In this document: piece by piece, positions 10,460-21,291 of the stretch | How positions within the stretch are numbered: position 1 is the first letter of the stretch | Layout: each line of letters begins with the position of its first letter | Assembly: GCF_021134715.1 (NCBI RefSeq) | Contig: NC_060019.1 | Span: forward strand, 11,298,001 to 11,362,000 | Direction of reading: 5' to 3' | Length of the DNA: 64,000 nucleotides | Source: Daphnia pulex | Lineage: Eukaryota > Arthropoda > Branchiopoda > Diplostraca > Daphniidae | Made by a program: the position numbers and the translations under genes | The notes under the pieces: model-generated | What the model saw: the letters and a program-made list of their open reading frames with translations, nothing else | Database searches by the model: none | What the model was told of the DNA's origin: nothing

Positions 10460-11337
10460 CCACTAAATACCTGAACAAGTCGCTGAAGTTCTAGTAAAAC
10501 GTCTCTGATAATAACCTCGATGGCCGGCTGGTGACACTTCATTTCGACAAACAGTAGGACGAAAGCCAAAAGAGATGAGGGAAAGGCAGCATTATTTTGC
10601 GTCACAGCAAATGGTCTCCTGCTTGCATGAAAGAATAAGAAGGTCTTGCTGAAGAGTGGCAGGTAAAGTCGTCGAGAGAAGTGAGTGATACAGGTTGAGG
10701 AATGTTAAGGTCGTGACCGGTTCTTCTTGGGGTAGACAAGCTAACTTGGCTTCGACAATTTTTTCCATCCGGTTGATGTCTCCGGCGGTACATTTACATT
10801 AAGATATCGTTACCAGATATTGAGGTTCAGGAACAATCTATTAATTAAAATTTATTAGACAACCTGAATACTAGCCAATTAAAACTGTCAACATACCTAC
10901 AATGGACTCTGAATGGAAGATACCTCAATGTTGTTCTGTTTAATCGTCTCCATCCATTGGCAAGCTGCTAGATGGAAGGAGCTGATTGCTATGCATGAGA
11001 GGTGTTTAGGAGTGCTTTCATGCGGCTCATGAACCAGTCCATCATGTTGAGAGCATCCAGAAGAACTGCATAAGGAAGATCATACCAGACTTTCATGCAG
11101 CGAAGAACATGAGCAGCTTCATCCCTCATTGCACACATAATTTCACCGCTTTCCTAAAACACAAACAACAAATTACAAATTAGTTTGTATTCTCAATAGA
11201 AGAAGCATTACAGAATACTTACTCCTGTATTGCTGGCTGTTGAGTGTTGACAGAAGTTGAAGCTTTGGTTGGAATTTAGCTTCAAGGGCCATGGCTTGTC
11301 GTAGACTCTGCACCAGTGTTGATACATCAGGACTGGT
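10460..11337 (-). pseudogene. Cyclin G-like gene fragment
   Basis: Minus-strand blocks read SLRQAMALEAKFQPKLQLLS (about 11330-11225), then after an intron KLCAMRDEAAHVLRCMKVWY and LNMMDWFMSRMKALL (about 11155-11000). Further on are AGDINRMEKIVEAKLACLPQ and LTFLNLYHSLLSTTLPATL (about 10793-10615). These follow the order of a G-type cyclin: N-terminal segment, cyclin box, and the post-box DINRME region. Part of the cyclin box is missing between blocks, and at least one in-frame stop interrupts the C-terminal part. It is joined at about 11337 to EXOSC7 upstream sequence. Confidence 0.65.
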
Positions 11338-11884
11338 GGAAATATCACATCAGCTATATCAATATGTCAACATACAAGACCCAATGTTGCTGTCGTGTCA
11401 ATAAAGAAAGTTGAGATAAATTAATTGTATCACCTGAAGCATAGGATCTTTGTAGGAATTTGCAAATTTCATTTTCCAGATGTTGATGAGTTTGCAAGTC
11501 TCAGCCTTGCCGATCCACTGGCATTGGAAACTAATGTAGTTTCAAGAATTATAGGGTGGTAATCCAGCATTGTTCTACCATCACATCGTAAATCATCCTT
11601 TGATATATCCAAAGTTGAATTTCGTTAAGTAAGGACAATTTTATTTCAATAAGAGACCAACAGAATTTAATTATACCTGGACTCCATGATGAATGAATGC
11701 TTTTCGGTATATAAAAAACCGTACGGCTATTGTACCAGCTTTACGTAGTAGGGAAAATAATTTACAATCAAAGGATTATACTCCCTACATTATTTAAAAT
11801 TTGACTACATTTTGCTTTAAACTTGCCTTGGTTCAGTTGATTGATTAGCAGCCAGCCTTGTTTTGTTTTTGTTTTGTTTTTGAA
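11338..11884 (-). pseudogene. EXOSC7 exon 1 with 5' flank, third copy
   Basis: The sequence matches 4735-5307 in the same orientation. It has the ATG at 11687 (MES and donor), the DDLRCDGR...SGSARLRLAN exon near 11600-11490, the TATA-like element before the ATG, and the GTTTTG-rich tract adjoining the repeat unit. Downstream it runs into the cyclin G fragment rather than an EXOSC7 internal exon. Confidence 0.75.
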
Positions 11885-12346
11885 TCCAATCCAAGGCCGC
11901 GTTGAAGTTCGTCGGCCTTGAATTATGGATTGGCGTCAGAACCACCTGTCGGGAGAAAAACTAACTAAAAATAAGCGATTCTTTTTTACATTTAAATCAC
12001 ACCAACCCCTTTATCTCAATCAAAGCGGGATCACGACGTTGCAATGTAAAAGCATCCCCTCTACAAGATGGTCGCAATTTGAATACCGTGACGAAAACCC
12101 CCGCAAATCGCATAAAAGAACAATGGAACCCCCCAAACGAAAATCGTTTCCCTATCTCTCCGAGAGGAACAGCGCCACCTCCCAGAGAGAAATCGAGTGA
12201 AAAACCCCGAAAACAGCTATCGAGCCGTAGAAGAAAGAGACGTCGTCCCACAGTCGGAGTAGGAGGTGGGTAGAGTGGGGTCGGGTGGGGTGGGGTGGTG
12301 GGTGGGAGGAGACAGGGTCGTTTGCCGATAAATCCCTATCGGGAAA
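11885..12346 (+). repeat. 0.46-kb repeat unit, copy 3
   Basis: Same unit and orientation as 5308-5769, ending CCCTATCGGGAAA at 12334-12346. Here the hairpin CCGATA/TATCGG is followed by GAAACTAA. It marks the right border of the repeat island. Confidence 0.75.
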
Positions 12347-12809
12347 CTAAACAAGCACATAAACAGGTAAAGGTATTTTGATTAAATCTCTGATATAATA
12401 TTGCAATGACCGTTCGCTCTTTCAAAGAGAGAAATAAAAACACGCAAGAATACTTTTATTTTTCGAGTAGCTATAAAATATACAACTTGAATGTTTTTCT
12501 TATCTTTCATTTGAGTTGACTTGAAGTGCCACGAAATCCTTATTGAAAGCAATTGAAATTACTTTAACGGAATTTTTAAAAATTTAGTTTGAATTATTTT
12601 AATATAAATGATTGATTTATTGATAATTAAATAACATAGAAAACCTTTTAAAAATATAAAAATGATCCGCACATCTAAAATCTTTTTAGAAATATGGCGT
12701 TTTTCAGTAAAAAGTAGTGAAGCCTCTTCTAACTATTGTCGGTAGTCTTTCTTTTCAGAAGGAAGTTTCTATCGTCGTCCACTTAGCTGCTTGAGTCCAT
12801 CTCATCGCC
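12347..12809. other. Intergenic region upstream of RpL37
   Basis: AT-rich sequence without a gene. A pyrimidine-rich stretch (TCTTTCTTTTC, about 12747-12757) some 55 bases before the ATG could be the TOP-type transcription start usual for ribosomal protein genes. Confidence 0.45.
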
Positions 12810-13680
12810 ATGGTATGGTTCCGGGTTTCATTTATTTATCTCTCTTCATCCATTAGAAAACTTGTCCAAATCGTAATCTGTTTGAACTTTTAGTTCAATG
12901 TGACGTGTAATTGATTAATTGTAGAATCAACTGCTCTGTGTGAACTAGTGAAACTTGTAAATTTCTCGTGTTTCTTCAACACTTGACAGACCGGACTCGA
13001 TTGTGTGTTTTTGCCATTCCCGTCACTAAACCTTTTCTTTGTTAATGTATTACAGACGAAGGGTACCTCAAGCTTCGGAAAAAGGCACAACAAAACCCAC
13101 ACGTTGTGCAGACGTTGTGGTCGTTCTTCTTATCACATCCAAAAGTCGAGATGTGCTCAATGTGGCTATCCCGCTAAACGTCTGCGTCACTGTAAGTTAT
13201 TTTCTCTATTGTAAAGTAGCTAAGTCTAAAATGTTTCCCTGGTTTATTACAGTCAACTGGTCGGTTAAGGCCAAGAGGAGGAAGACCACTGGTACCGGCC
13301 GTATGCGTCATCTTAAGATCGTGCGGATCAAGTTCCGGTAAGCATACTCGAACTTAAGCATGTGTTGTTCACTGCACATTCTCATACCATGTTCAAATTT
13401 TTGTGACCATGGTATTTAACTTAAATGTGCAAAAGTAAATTGAGAGGTTTCGCTAACCCTTGAGTCTTATTATGACCAGTGTTTGATAGTAGCCTGTACT
13501 ACAGTTTTAAATTGAGTCTTCAAGTATCATGTATATTCTTCTTGTATACTGTTCTAACACAAGACCATTTTCCTGTTTAGCAATGGATTCCGTGAAGGAC
13601 CCAGGAAGATTGCCTTCCAAGCCCGCACTGGAGCCAAGCCCACTGTGGGAGCTAGCAAGACTTCTGCCCCAGCCAAATAA
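12810..13680 (+). CDS. RpL37: 60S ribosomal protein L37 (eL37)
   Basis: Four exons: 12810-12812 (ATG alone), 13056-13191, 13253-13337 and 13581-13680, giving about 107 residues. The product reads [20 protein letters not shown], then a CxxC...CxxC zinc ribbon ([20 protein letters not shown]), then [17 protein letters not shown] and GFREGPRK. This is the conserved eL37 pattern. It sits in the large ribosomal subunit and binds 28S/5.8S rRNA. All introns have GT-AG borders. The tail after GFREG is somewhat longer than in many animals. The first intron directly after the start codon is typical of ribosomal protein genes. Confidence 0.96.
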
Positions 13681-13988
13681 ATTAATTTGTGTTGGTTATA
13701 AAGAAAGGCTACTCAATACAATGGGATCCCAACATTCATTTGTACAATTACTTAATTCAAACCTTACATATTAAACATCCATCTCTAGTGGTAAAAAAAG
13801 TAAACAAATGAAATTGAAACTAGGTTATTTCTCAACTGTTGAAACTATACATAGTGTTGAAAAAATAGAAAAAAATTTCAAAAATTTGAAAGTAATTCTA
13901 ATAAGGTTTTATTTTACACAATCACGTCATGGATACAAACACCCAATTTGACTTGAGATTTGCCATTCGCAACCAAAATATTCATATT

Positions 13989-16900
13989 TCAAGAAGTGGA
14001 AGTATCGAGGCTTGTAGGACCATTATTAGATGGTGCCGCAAGTACATGAACTTGTTGTGCCTTGCTCCAATTATAAACTTGTCCTGCGCTGAACGGCTCC
14101 AATCGAGGAAGTGAAGCTGCAGCAAGATCGGGTTTTCGATTACCATCTGTGACGACGTGAGGATAACTTCAAAAATAAATTCTTTCACTAAATTATACCT
14201 TTCGTACCTTTGGGTTTTTGTTCGGCCGGAATGTACCTCGACAATCTAACAGCCGGAAGAGGTAGAAAGCCGCAAACCAGTGGCATCACATCCAGCGTAA
14301 CGGAATGTTTCGATGATCCTTCCATAGAAAATACACCTATTCAAAGAGATTTTAATCATCTAAATTATTTAAGTCAGATTATTGATTTTTAGTGTACCTG
14401 CAGTCCGTCCACAGACAGCCCATAGCGCCTGATCAGCTAGAACTTCATACATGAGTGCTGCTGACGAAGCATGTTGTAATACATCACTTACTGTCAATGT
14501 CATGTGACAGAGTGATCCAGCTCGAAGGAAATCATTTCCTTTTACTGGTTCAACACGTGAACGGACCGTAAACAGGGTCTTCATAGGAAAAAAAGAAGCA
14601 AATTAGTAAGTAAAATCCACACGTTAATAAACTATTTGCTTACAGCGTAGTCGGTAATGTCAAAATTGAAAGAGAATTTTTTCCAATCTACGCTACCATC
14701 GAGACGATAATCGACCGAGAACTCGGCCTTTAATAATGGCATTTCATACTGAACAGGAGCACCACACAACTCCCACAGATAATTTGCTGGTTGCTCTTGA
14801 GATATTTTCTGCAGATAGAAACAATTATGTCATCTCATATTTTCAGGATAAAATAAATAACTAAGGAATAAGGTAATACTAGTGATTGAGAGCTGCCGTT
14901 GAGATTCTTCCACTCCAATTTAGAAAGAGCCGAATTTTTGTACGTCGAATCAGGTAGAAGTACATTCGGATTTTGAAACTCAAAGGCCCGGCTCGATGGA
15001 GTCAAACCTGCAATTAGACCAGATTAGTCGACCTTAAAAAATGGCATGTTTGCCGCACTTGTTACCTTGAACATGGATATTGACAAACTTTTTGGTGTAG
15101 GCAGTGTGAAGCTTGTACTGAACGGTAAAAGGAGCGTATACGTTCAGAGGCAGATCCAATAGAGGTGGAGTTTTAGAAAGCCACGGACAATGAACCGACA
15201 ACTAAAAACAAATCAGAAAATGTTCCAACATGAAACGGAGTGAAATTTAATAATTGAAGTTACTTTATGTTCGACAAAAGTCGCTTCTTTGGATGAGGTG
15301 AAGCCGAGATCTGCCATAATCTTTAACGGAAACGTGACAGTTTCAAAAGCGGCTATAGGACGCAAGACCAGGTCAACTTCACGCTGAAAAGGAGTGTCAG
15401 TGTTGGGCAAATGAATCGTCAGTCCCCGTGATGAACACAGTCGAAGAGTTTTCTCCTAAAACATAAAAATCACGATTGCAAATTTGAACAGTAAAAAGTG
15501 CGATGATGATGAAATATATACATTTTGAAAAGCCGTGCTTCCAGTTCGAATCACCAATTCAACTTCTTGTTCAGTTCCAGCCAAAAGATCATCGCGAGAT
15601 TTGATGACCGTAACAGATGGCATCACCTCAACAACAGTAAGGCTGAGTTTAGGGCAATTTATACTGTGTATGAACTCTAGCTTTTGGCTAGAAGCCACAA
15701 ACTGGCTAACAACATAAGTGCCTTCATGATCAGCCTAATAAAAACAAAATTCTAAGTTAATTTAGATCAAGGAAACATTGATTGATTAATAATGACCTTC
15801 ATCGTCAGCGTTAGTTTGTTGACTCCAGGTAAGATCGTCACATCTTGAACACTGAGTTTATGCGTGAATTCTTCCTTGGTTACGGACAGTTCCGTTGGAA
15901 GAAGTCCATGGCTCACTTTACGCCTAGAAATGTTGGAATTAAATTATTGACTTGCAAAACAAAACGATAAGGGCACTATAAACGAAGTAACTTACCCTAG
16001 GAGCTGTTGAGCACTAGGACATACCAGTGCGACCGAGCTCAGACTGCCATCTTGCTTAAGATGAAGTTGCTCCTTGATCGGTATATAATCATTTGACGAA
16101 GGATTTTTTGTTCTAGCCGATACATAGCTGTTCGGTTTTTCACTCGCAACTGGTTCAATGGGTTTATCTGTCACCGATTTCTTCCCACCGGATTTTGACA
16201 ACTTGCTGCCATCAGTTGCAGCACTCTTAACCGCTTTGACTGTTACGGTAACCTCACTGCAATTTACAGGACCCGGAAAGTGACTAATCACTTCCACGTT
16301 TGCACTGACTGTTGAATCGCACAAAACCGAACAAGGCTCATCCAAACTTGTATCGAAATCTACACGCATATCGACTAAATCAATCATGCAAGAACAATTG
16401 ATCGATCGATATTCGTCTACAGAAAACCGGAAAAAAGATTTTATACTTTAGGAAAAAAAAACTTTATTAAATTCAAAAGTAAAACCAACCTTGAGCGGAT
16501 TGAAGCAAATGATTGAAGTACTTCATACGCGTCTCTGAATTCAAGCCGGTATAGGCTGCAATATTCGCAGATGCTTCAATAAACCTGAACCAGTGATTTC
16601 AATATTAGTAGTAACATACTAACTAGTGTATCCTAATCAATAAAATGTACCTGACTCGGTCTCCTATTTTCAGAAAGACTTCGGCAAGCTCAATGTGGGT
16701 ATCAATTTTCAGAAGAGGCCAATTCTCCTCTTGATATCCTCGCAGTAAATCCAGTAAAAAACTTACTGACTTTTGAGGTTGATCGAGCTGAAGGTAAAAA
16801 CGAGATAAATCTCGGCCAATCAAGCGAGCGGATCGCAGTCGACCGCAATGCTTAAAGGTCCCCATTGCCAATTCACTCAATTCCTAATTCCAAGTGTAAA

Positions 16901-18734
16901 CGAGTTTTAATATATTTCCCATCAAAAGCCTAAAAGAATAAAATTTAGAAATACCAAATAGTGCCTGGTAAAGGCTTGGCTAGAAGAAAGAGCCTCTTTT
17001 AGCTTGTCAACCGGAGTGGGACGGACGGCTGATTCATCCCCGAAATCTGTGATGCCCGATGAAAGAGTAACAACGCAATGCAATTCAGCACTGCCCACAG
17101 AAGCGCCCGGAAGCAGACCACATTTACGCCCCAATTCGTATAGCTTATCTTTAGCCATATTCCAAAGAAGTGCAAAAGACTCCATGGACGCGCCAGAAGC
17201 TCCTACATGAGATTGACAAGTAGATAAAACCTGTAGACATGTCAGCAGAATCCAAGTTGGGATTGCACCGTCGACCGTACTGACGTTGAGTAATTTCAGT
17301 TCATACATATAGCTCTGGACATAAGACAGACACCGCCGAGCAACCTAAGATAGAAAAGAAATGTCACAACTTTTGATCGATTAAAGTAGACCAAAAAAAG
17401 AAATGAAATACCTCGGCTGGTTTGGAAGAAATAAGTAAAAGTGCTGACTGCCTAGCAAACAGATAATTACGAAAGTCGATAACAGACATGTTATGATCTT
17501 GAATTTTCTGACGTAATTCAAGATTAAAAGGGGTTTTCGGATTGAGACAGACTCCGGACCAGTTATTGGGAGTTGCCTGAAATGCCAGAAGCCAGTCAGG
17601 TGCATCTATTTTACAAAACAAAGTTTAGGATGACACAAATTTTAACAGAAACAAAACATAGTAACTTAATAAAATCAAGGTTAACTAACCACCAACAGCA
17701 GAATTAAGGACAAATTGGGTGAACAGAGCGTCCAGTTCATCATACTGCACCAAAGCTTCATCGTAGAGCCCCAACATTTCAAATGCGAATGCAAGTTCTT
17801 CCTAAATTTTGAATGATAAAATTATTTTGAGTCGAGTACTGTGGTTTAAGTTTACTAAATTCATACCTGCAGTAAGAAATAATTACAAAAGTTCCAATTC
17901 AGTTCGTTGCGCCGTTCTCGTTGGGTGCGCACCGTTTCTTCAAACTTCGAAAGCGTCCGACTAAATGCTGCCATTAACGCCTGTCTCAATCGGAAAAGAA
18001 AGGTTTGCCAAGATTCTGAAGACTTTGTTTCTCCCTTCACTGGATCAACAACTGATAGACATCTAAATTTAAAAAAAAAGAAAATTAAATGTTGAACAAA
18101 ATAAATAGCACTTGGAAATAATTGCTCACCTTTCAGTTGTTTTCCCTCCAAAGTCATTTTTGACCTTGTCTAACACAGTGGTTCTAGGAAGAATTTTATT
18201 GCTCTTTTTGGAATCAGAAGTTTCTACTAAAATAATAAGCCAGTCTGAACATTCCACTTGTTTTACTTGGGTGAACCAAGCTTGAATATTTTCTCGCACA
18301 CTAGCTTTGTATGTATCAACATCCTGTAAGAACCAAATACAATTTAGAGCTGCTCGCTTAAAAAAAGTAAAAACAATGACTTAATACTTACTGGACATTC
18401 AACCCAATATGTATGAAGGACTTGGCTTCCTGAAAGCTTTTTTAAACCTTTTGGTAGTTCTTTAGAAACATCATTGTCAATCTTGAAGGGCTGAAAAGAA
18501 GCACTTAAAGTGACTGCTCTTGGTGGGCGCCCATAAGATCTTTTCCATTCTACTGTTTCTTGAGGTAAACCTTGTGATGTAGCTGATTCCAATGTGCTGA
18601 AGAGCTGAGTATCTCCAGAATCTTATCATTACAATCATGTTCAAAGTTATTTTTAGAAAGTGATGTGTTTAAAAAAAAGGTTATGTTGACCTACAAGTAA
18701 TAACTGGTTGTGTTTTAGAAGACATCCTGCACAT
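13989..18734 (-). CDS. TRAPPC10: TRAPP complex subunit 10
   Basis: A many-exon gene. The start exon encodes MSSKTQPVITC (ATG at 18734 or 18725, with an upstream in-frame stop). It is followed by PQETVEWKRSYGRPPRAVTL (18625-18392) and the trafficking domain through EMLGLYDEALVQYDELDALF (17802-17692). Next come LLAFQATPNNWSG...RNYLFARQSALLL (17607-17412) and PVDKLKEALSSSQAFTRHYL. The beta-sandwich-rich C-terminal half includes SALMYEVLADQALWAVCGR-like sequence and PLVCGFLPLPAVRL, ending DTSTS and a stop at 13989. The blocks match vertebrate TRAPPC10 (TMEM1) along the whole length. TRAPPC10 belongs to TRAPP II, the tethering and Rab-GEF complex of the late Golgi. No disruption was seen. Confidence 0.93.
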
Positions 18735-21197
18735 GACAGGTTAGCAGTACTGACTGTAGAGGATTCTAGAACACAATAAAAGTGTTGCAGAGATTCATTT
18801 CATCTGTCGCACCAATAAATTCAAGCATAAGTGTTGTCATCAACATCGTATATATCTTTCAGTCGATCGTACCGTTCTCGCCTATCCAACTATCGAAGTA
18901 GTGATCATTGCAATTTGTTGTTGTTCGATCAAATAATGGAGCTTGTTAGATGAATCAAACTTTAATGCCCGGATATGGGCCGAAAGAGAAGTAAAGAAAC
19001 TAAATAAACATACGCGTCCTGATCTTGATAGATCAAAATATTTGTGAAATATGAGGAAAACTAAAGAGGAGTGACTAGGTGTTCCGTCTGCTAGTTTTTA
19101 TTTCCGCGTTGCCAAATTGTCTAAGTGCGCAAGTTACAAAATTAGGAATCTAAATTTCGCCTTTTTCGATTTTATGGAAAACTTTGTTAAACTAAAAACT
19201 ATGTTAACTTTAAAAATACTAATTTTAATTAGCAGACCAATTTTAATAGCTACAAAAGGTCAAATGAAAAGAGATTTTGATTAATGGTTTCCAGTTCCAC
19301 AAGGTCTTGTAAAGTCATTCAAAATTGGAAGATGAATGAGATTTTTCAGTTTTCAAGATCGTATATTTGTAATAAGTAAAGGGTCGGCTTGATTGATATC
19401 CCTTCTATACGCATGAAAGAACTTAATTTTGAAATATTATCGGCCCCCTCGGAAGTCTCTAATATATCCTAAATACATTACATAATAGATGCGTTAATGA
19501 ACACAGGGAATCACGACTCTCAAAGTCGCAATGAATCACATCCATGACGAAACTGTGCGACAGGACCGCGTTCGTGAGCTGATTACTACAGGGCTGTAAG
19601 TAGTACGTGCATAATTGCATATTGTACAGCGGTCGGTTGGTATCTGCCAACGAAAGGAAGCACGTAATAAAACCGAGAGGCATCATGCGAGCCATATATA
19701 CGGACAGCCCCGGATTGAATCAATAAAATATGGCTGTACATAATACTTCCTTCCTCTTGTTAGTGGCATTTTTTTTTTAAAGAAAAGGCAAATTAATTGA
19801 ATTAATTTTGCCTCTCGAAATACGTTTAGTTTTTAAAAAGGTAATTAAAAACAAAAATAAATGGTTAGAACATGTGTGTCGAGCTTTTATTCAAATCAAA
19901 TCCATTCGGTTCATTTTCCAAGGAGAAAGGGGAAAGAGGGCTTCATATATAAAAATATAAGCTGTTTCCCCGTTCACATTCGGCAGCTGTGTTTTTGTTC
20001 GCAAATACGTCGGCTACGGCTTTCATCTAGACCCAGAATTTAACCATGGCACTCCCTCTTATATAATATTTAACTTTTTTGTTTGTTTTTTTGTCTTGCT
20101 CGTAATCAGTTTGAAATGTTTTTGAAACAGGAAAACAGTGCGCTGTTATTATTGTTAAAGTAAAACTGTAATGATGGTGACCATTAATTAGCCTGCTTTC
20201 TCTTTCACAAACGAATGATTCTTTCGCGGGAATGTATATAAAGATCAATACACAAACATGTGTGGAAGGACAGAAGCGGGCGATTGAAAAGATAAAAATC
20301 GGCGGACGATGACAAAAGAGGGGATTTGGAAACCAAAAACAAAAATAAGTAAGAAAACTGGAGAATCAAGAGAGAGAAAGAATAAATCAAAGAGGACGGT
20401 TGTGATTGGCGAATTGGCCAAAAAAGCTTCAAGCTGCCGGATTGAACACACACAAAACGGAGAAGAAACTAAAAAATAAATTTGCTGGCTTAAAGTTAAA
20501 AAAAAAAGTAATTGCAGATCTTCGTACGTGAAGAAAAAAATTCAGATCGATTGCGCAACCTCGTGTTATCGAGATCGCAAATAGTCAAAAATTTTTGTTT
20601 TTGGCTCTTTTGTGCATTTTTATGTTGTTTGAGGAGGATGATGTAGTAGCTAGTGGAAGGGTGTGTGGAGGAGTTAAGAAAGGGAAACAGGGTTATCGTC
20701 CAAAGAAGAAGCAGGAGAGAAGCATGTATCGGCACTAGACACATGTAGAGTGGGGGGTCATGACTCCATGTAGGCACCTGTCAACAACTCACTCCCCCTT
20801 TCAACACACTAGCAATTCGACGACGACAGCGTAGTTTTCTTCCGGTCGCACGCGCACATAATTTGATATGACAATCAAGTAAGAAGTCAATTATAACGAA
20901 AGAAAGTTGGGGGGAGACTCAAAAACAAATGAAAAAAAAAAGTTGAAAAGAAAAAAAATTGTGTGGAGAAAAAGTTGGCGGAAAGCTCATAACAAAGCAT
21001 CGGCATTGCACAATGTACACAAGAGAAGAAATGATGAGATTGCGGTCCACAAAAATAATTATGTTAGCCTTTAGTTTTTCTGGGAGGCTGACGGAATAAT
21101 AATAATTTAAAAAAGAGAAAAAAAATCAAGGGTGGAGGGAACGGTTAATCTTTTTGTTGTAAAGTGTGAAGGAGAGGAAAAAAAATTTGGTTTTTTC
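18735..21197. other. Intergenic region between TRAPPC10 and neuroglian
   Basis: It holds the TRAPPC10 promoter side (left) and the 3'UTR of neuroglian (right). The motif GCGTTGCCAAAT at 19106-19117 (reverse ATTTGGCAACGC) may mark the TRAPPC10 promoter. A run TATATAAAAATATAAG lies near 19945-19960. A 78-codon minus-strand ORF at 19459-19695 has no recognisable features and is probably chance. Confidence 0.4.
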
Positions 21198-21291
21198 TAA
21201 ACAATAGTTGCCACACTAGCTGTCGTCAAGGGGGTCGGCAGTTTGCTTTGACCGTATTGTCCAATAAACGAACCACTTTCAGCAAATTCAC
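21198..21291 (-). other. Nrg: Alternative last coding exon A of neuroglian
   Basis: After acceptor TTCCAG the exon reads GEFAESGSFIGQYGQSKLP and ends ASVATIV with a stop at 21200-21198. It is in frame with the donor after EYGEGEA (about 21892). It is the distal of two FIGQY exons. Confidence 0.85.

Noticed and set aside
12325-12350. Helitron 3' end (hairpin followed by CTAA)
   Set aside because: Only one of three unit copies has CTRR at that position, and no Rep/helicase or 5' TC end was found. Kept only as an alternative.
19459-19695. 78-codon minus-strand ORF between TRAPPC10 and neuroglian
   Set aside because: No domain, no splice support and no recognisable start context. Left as chance.
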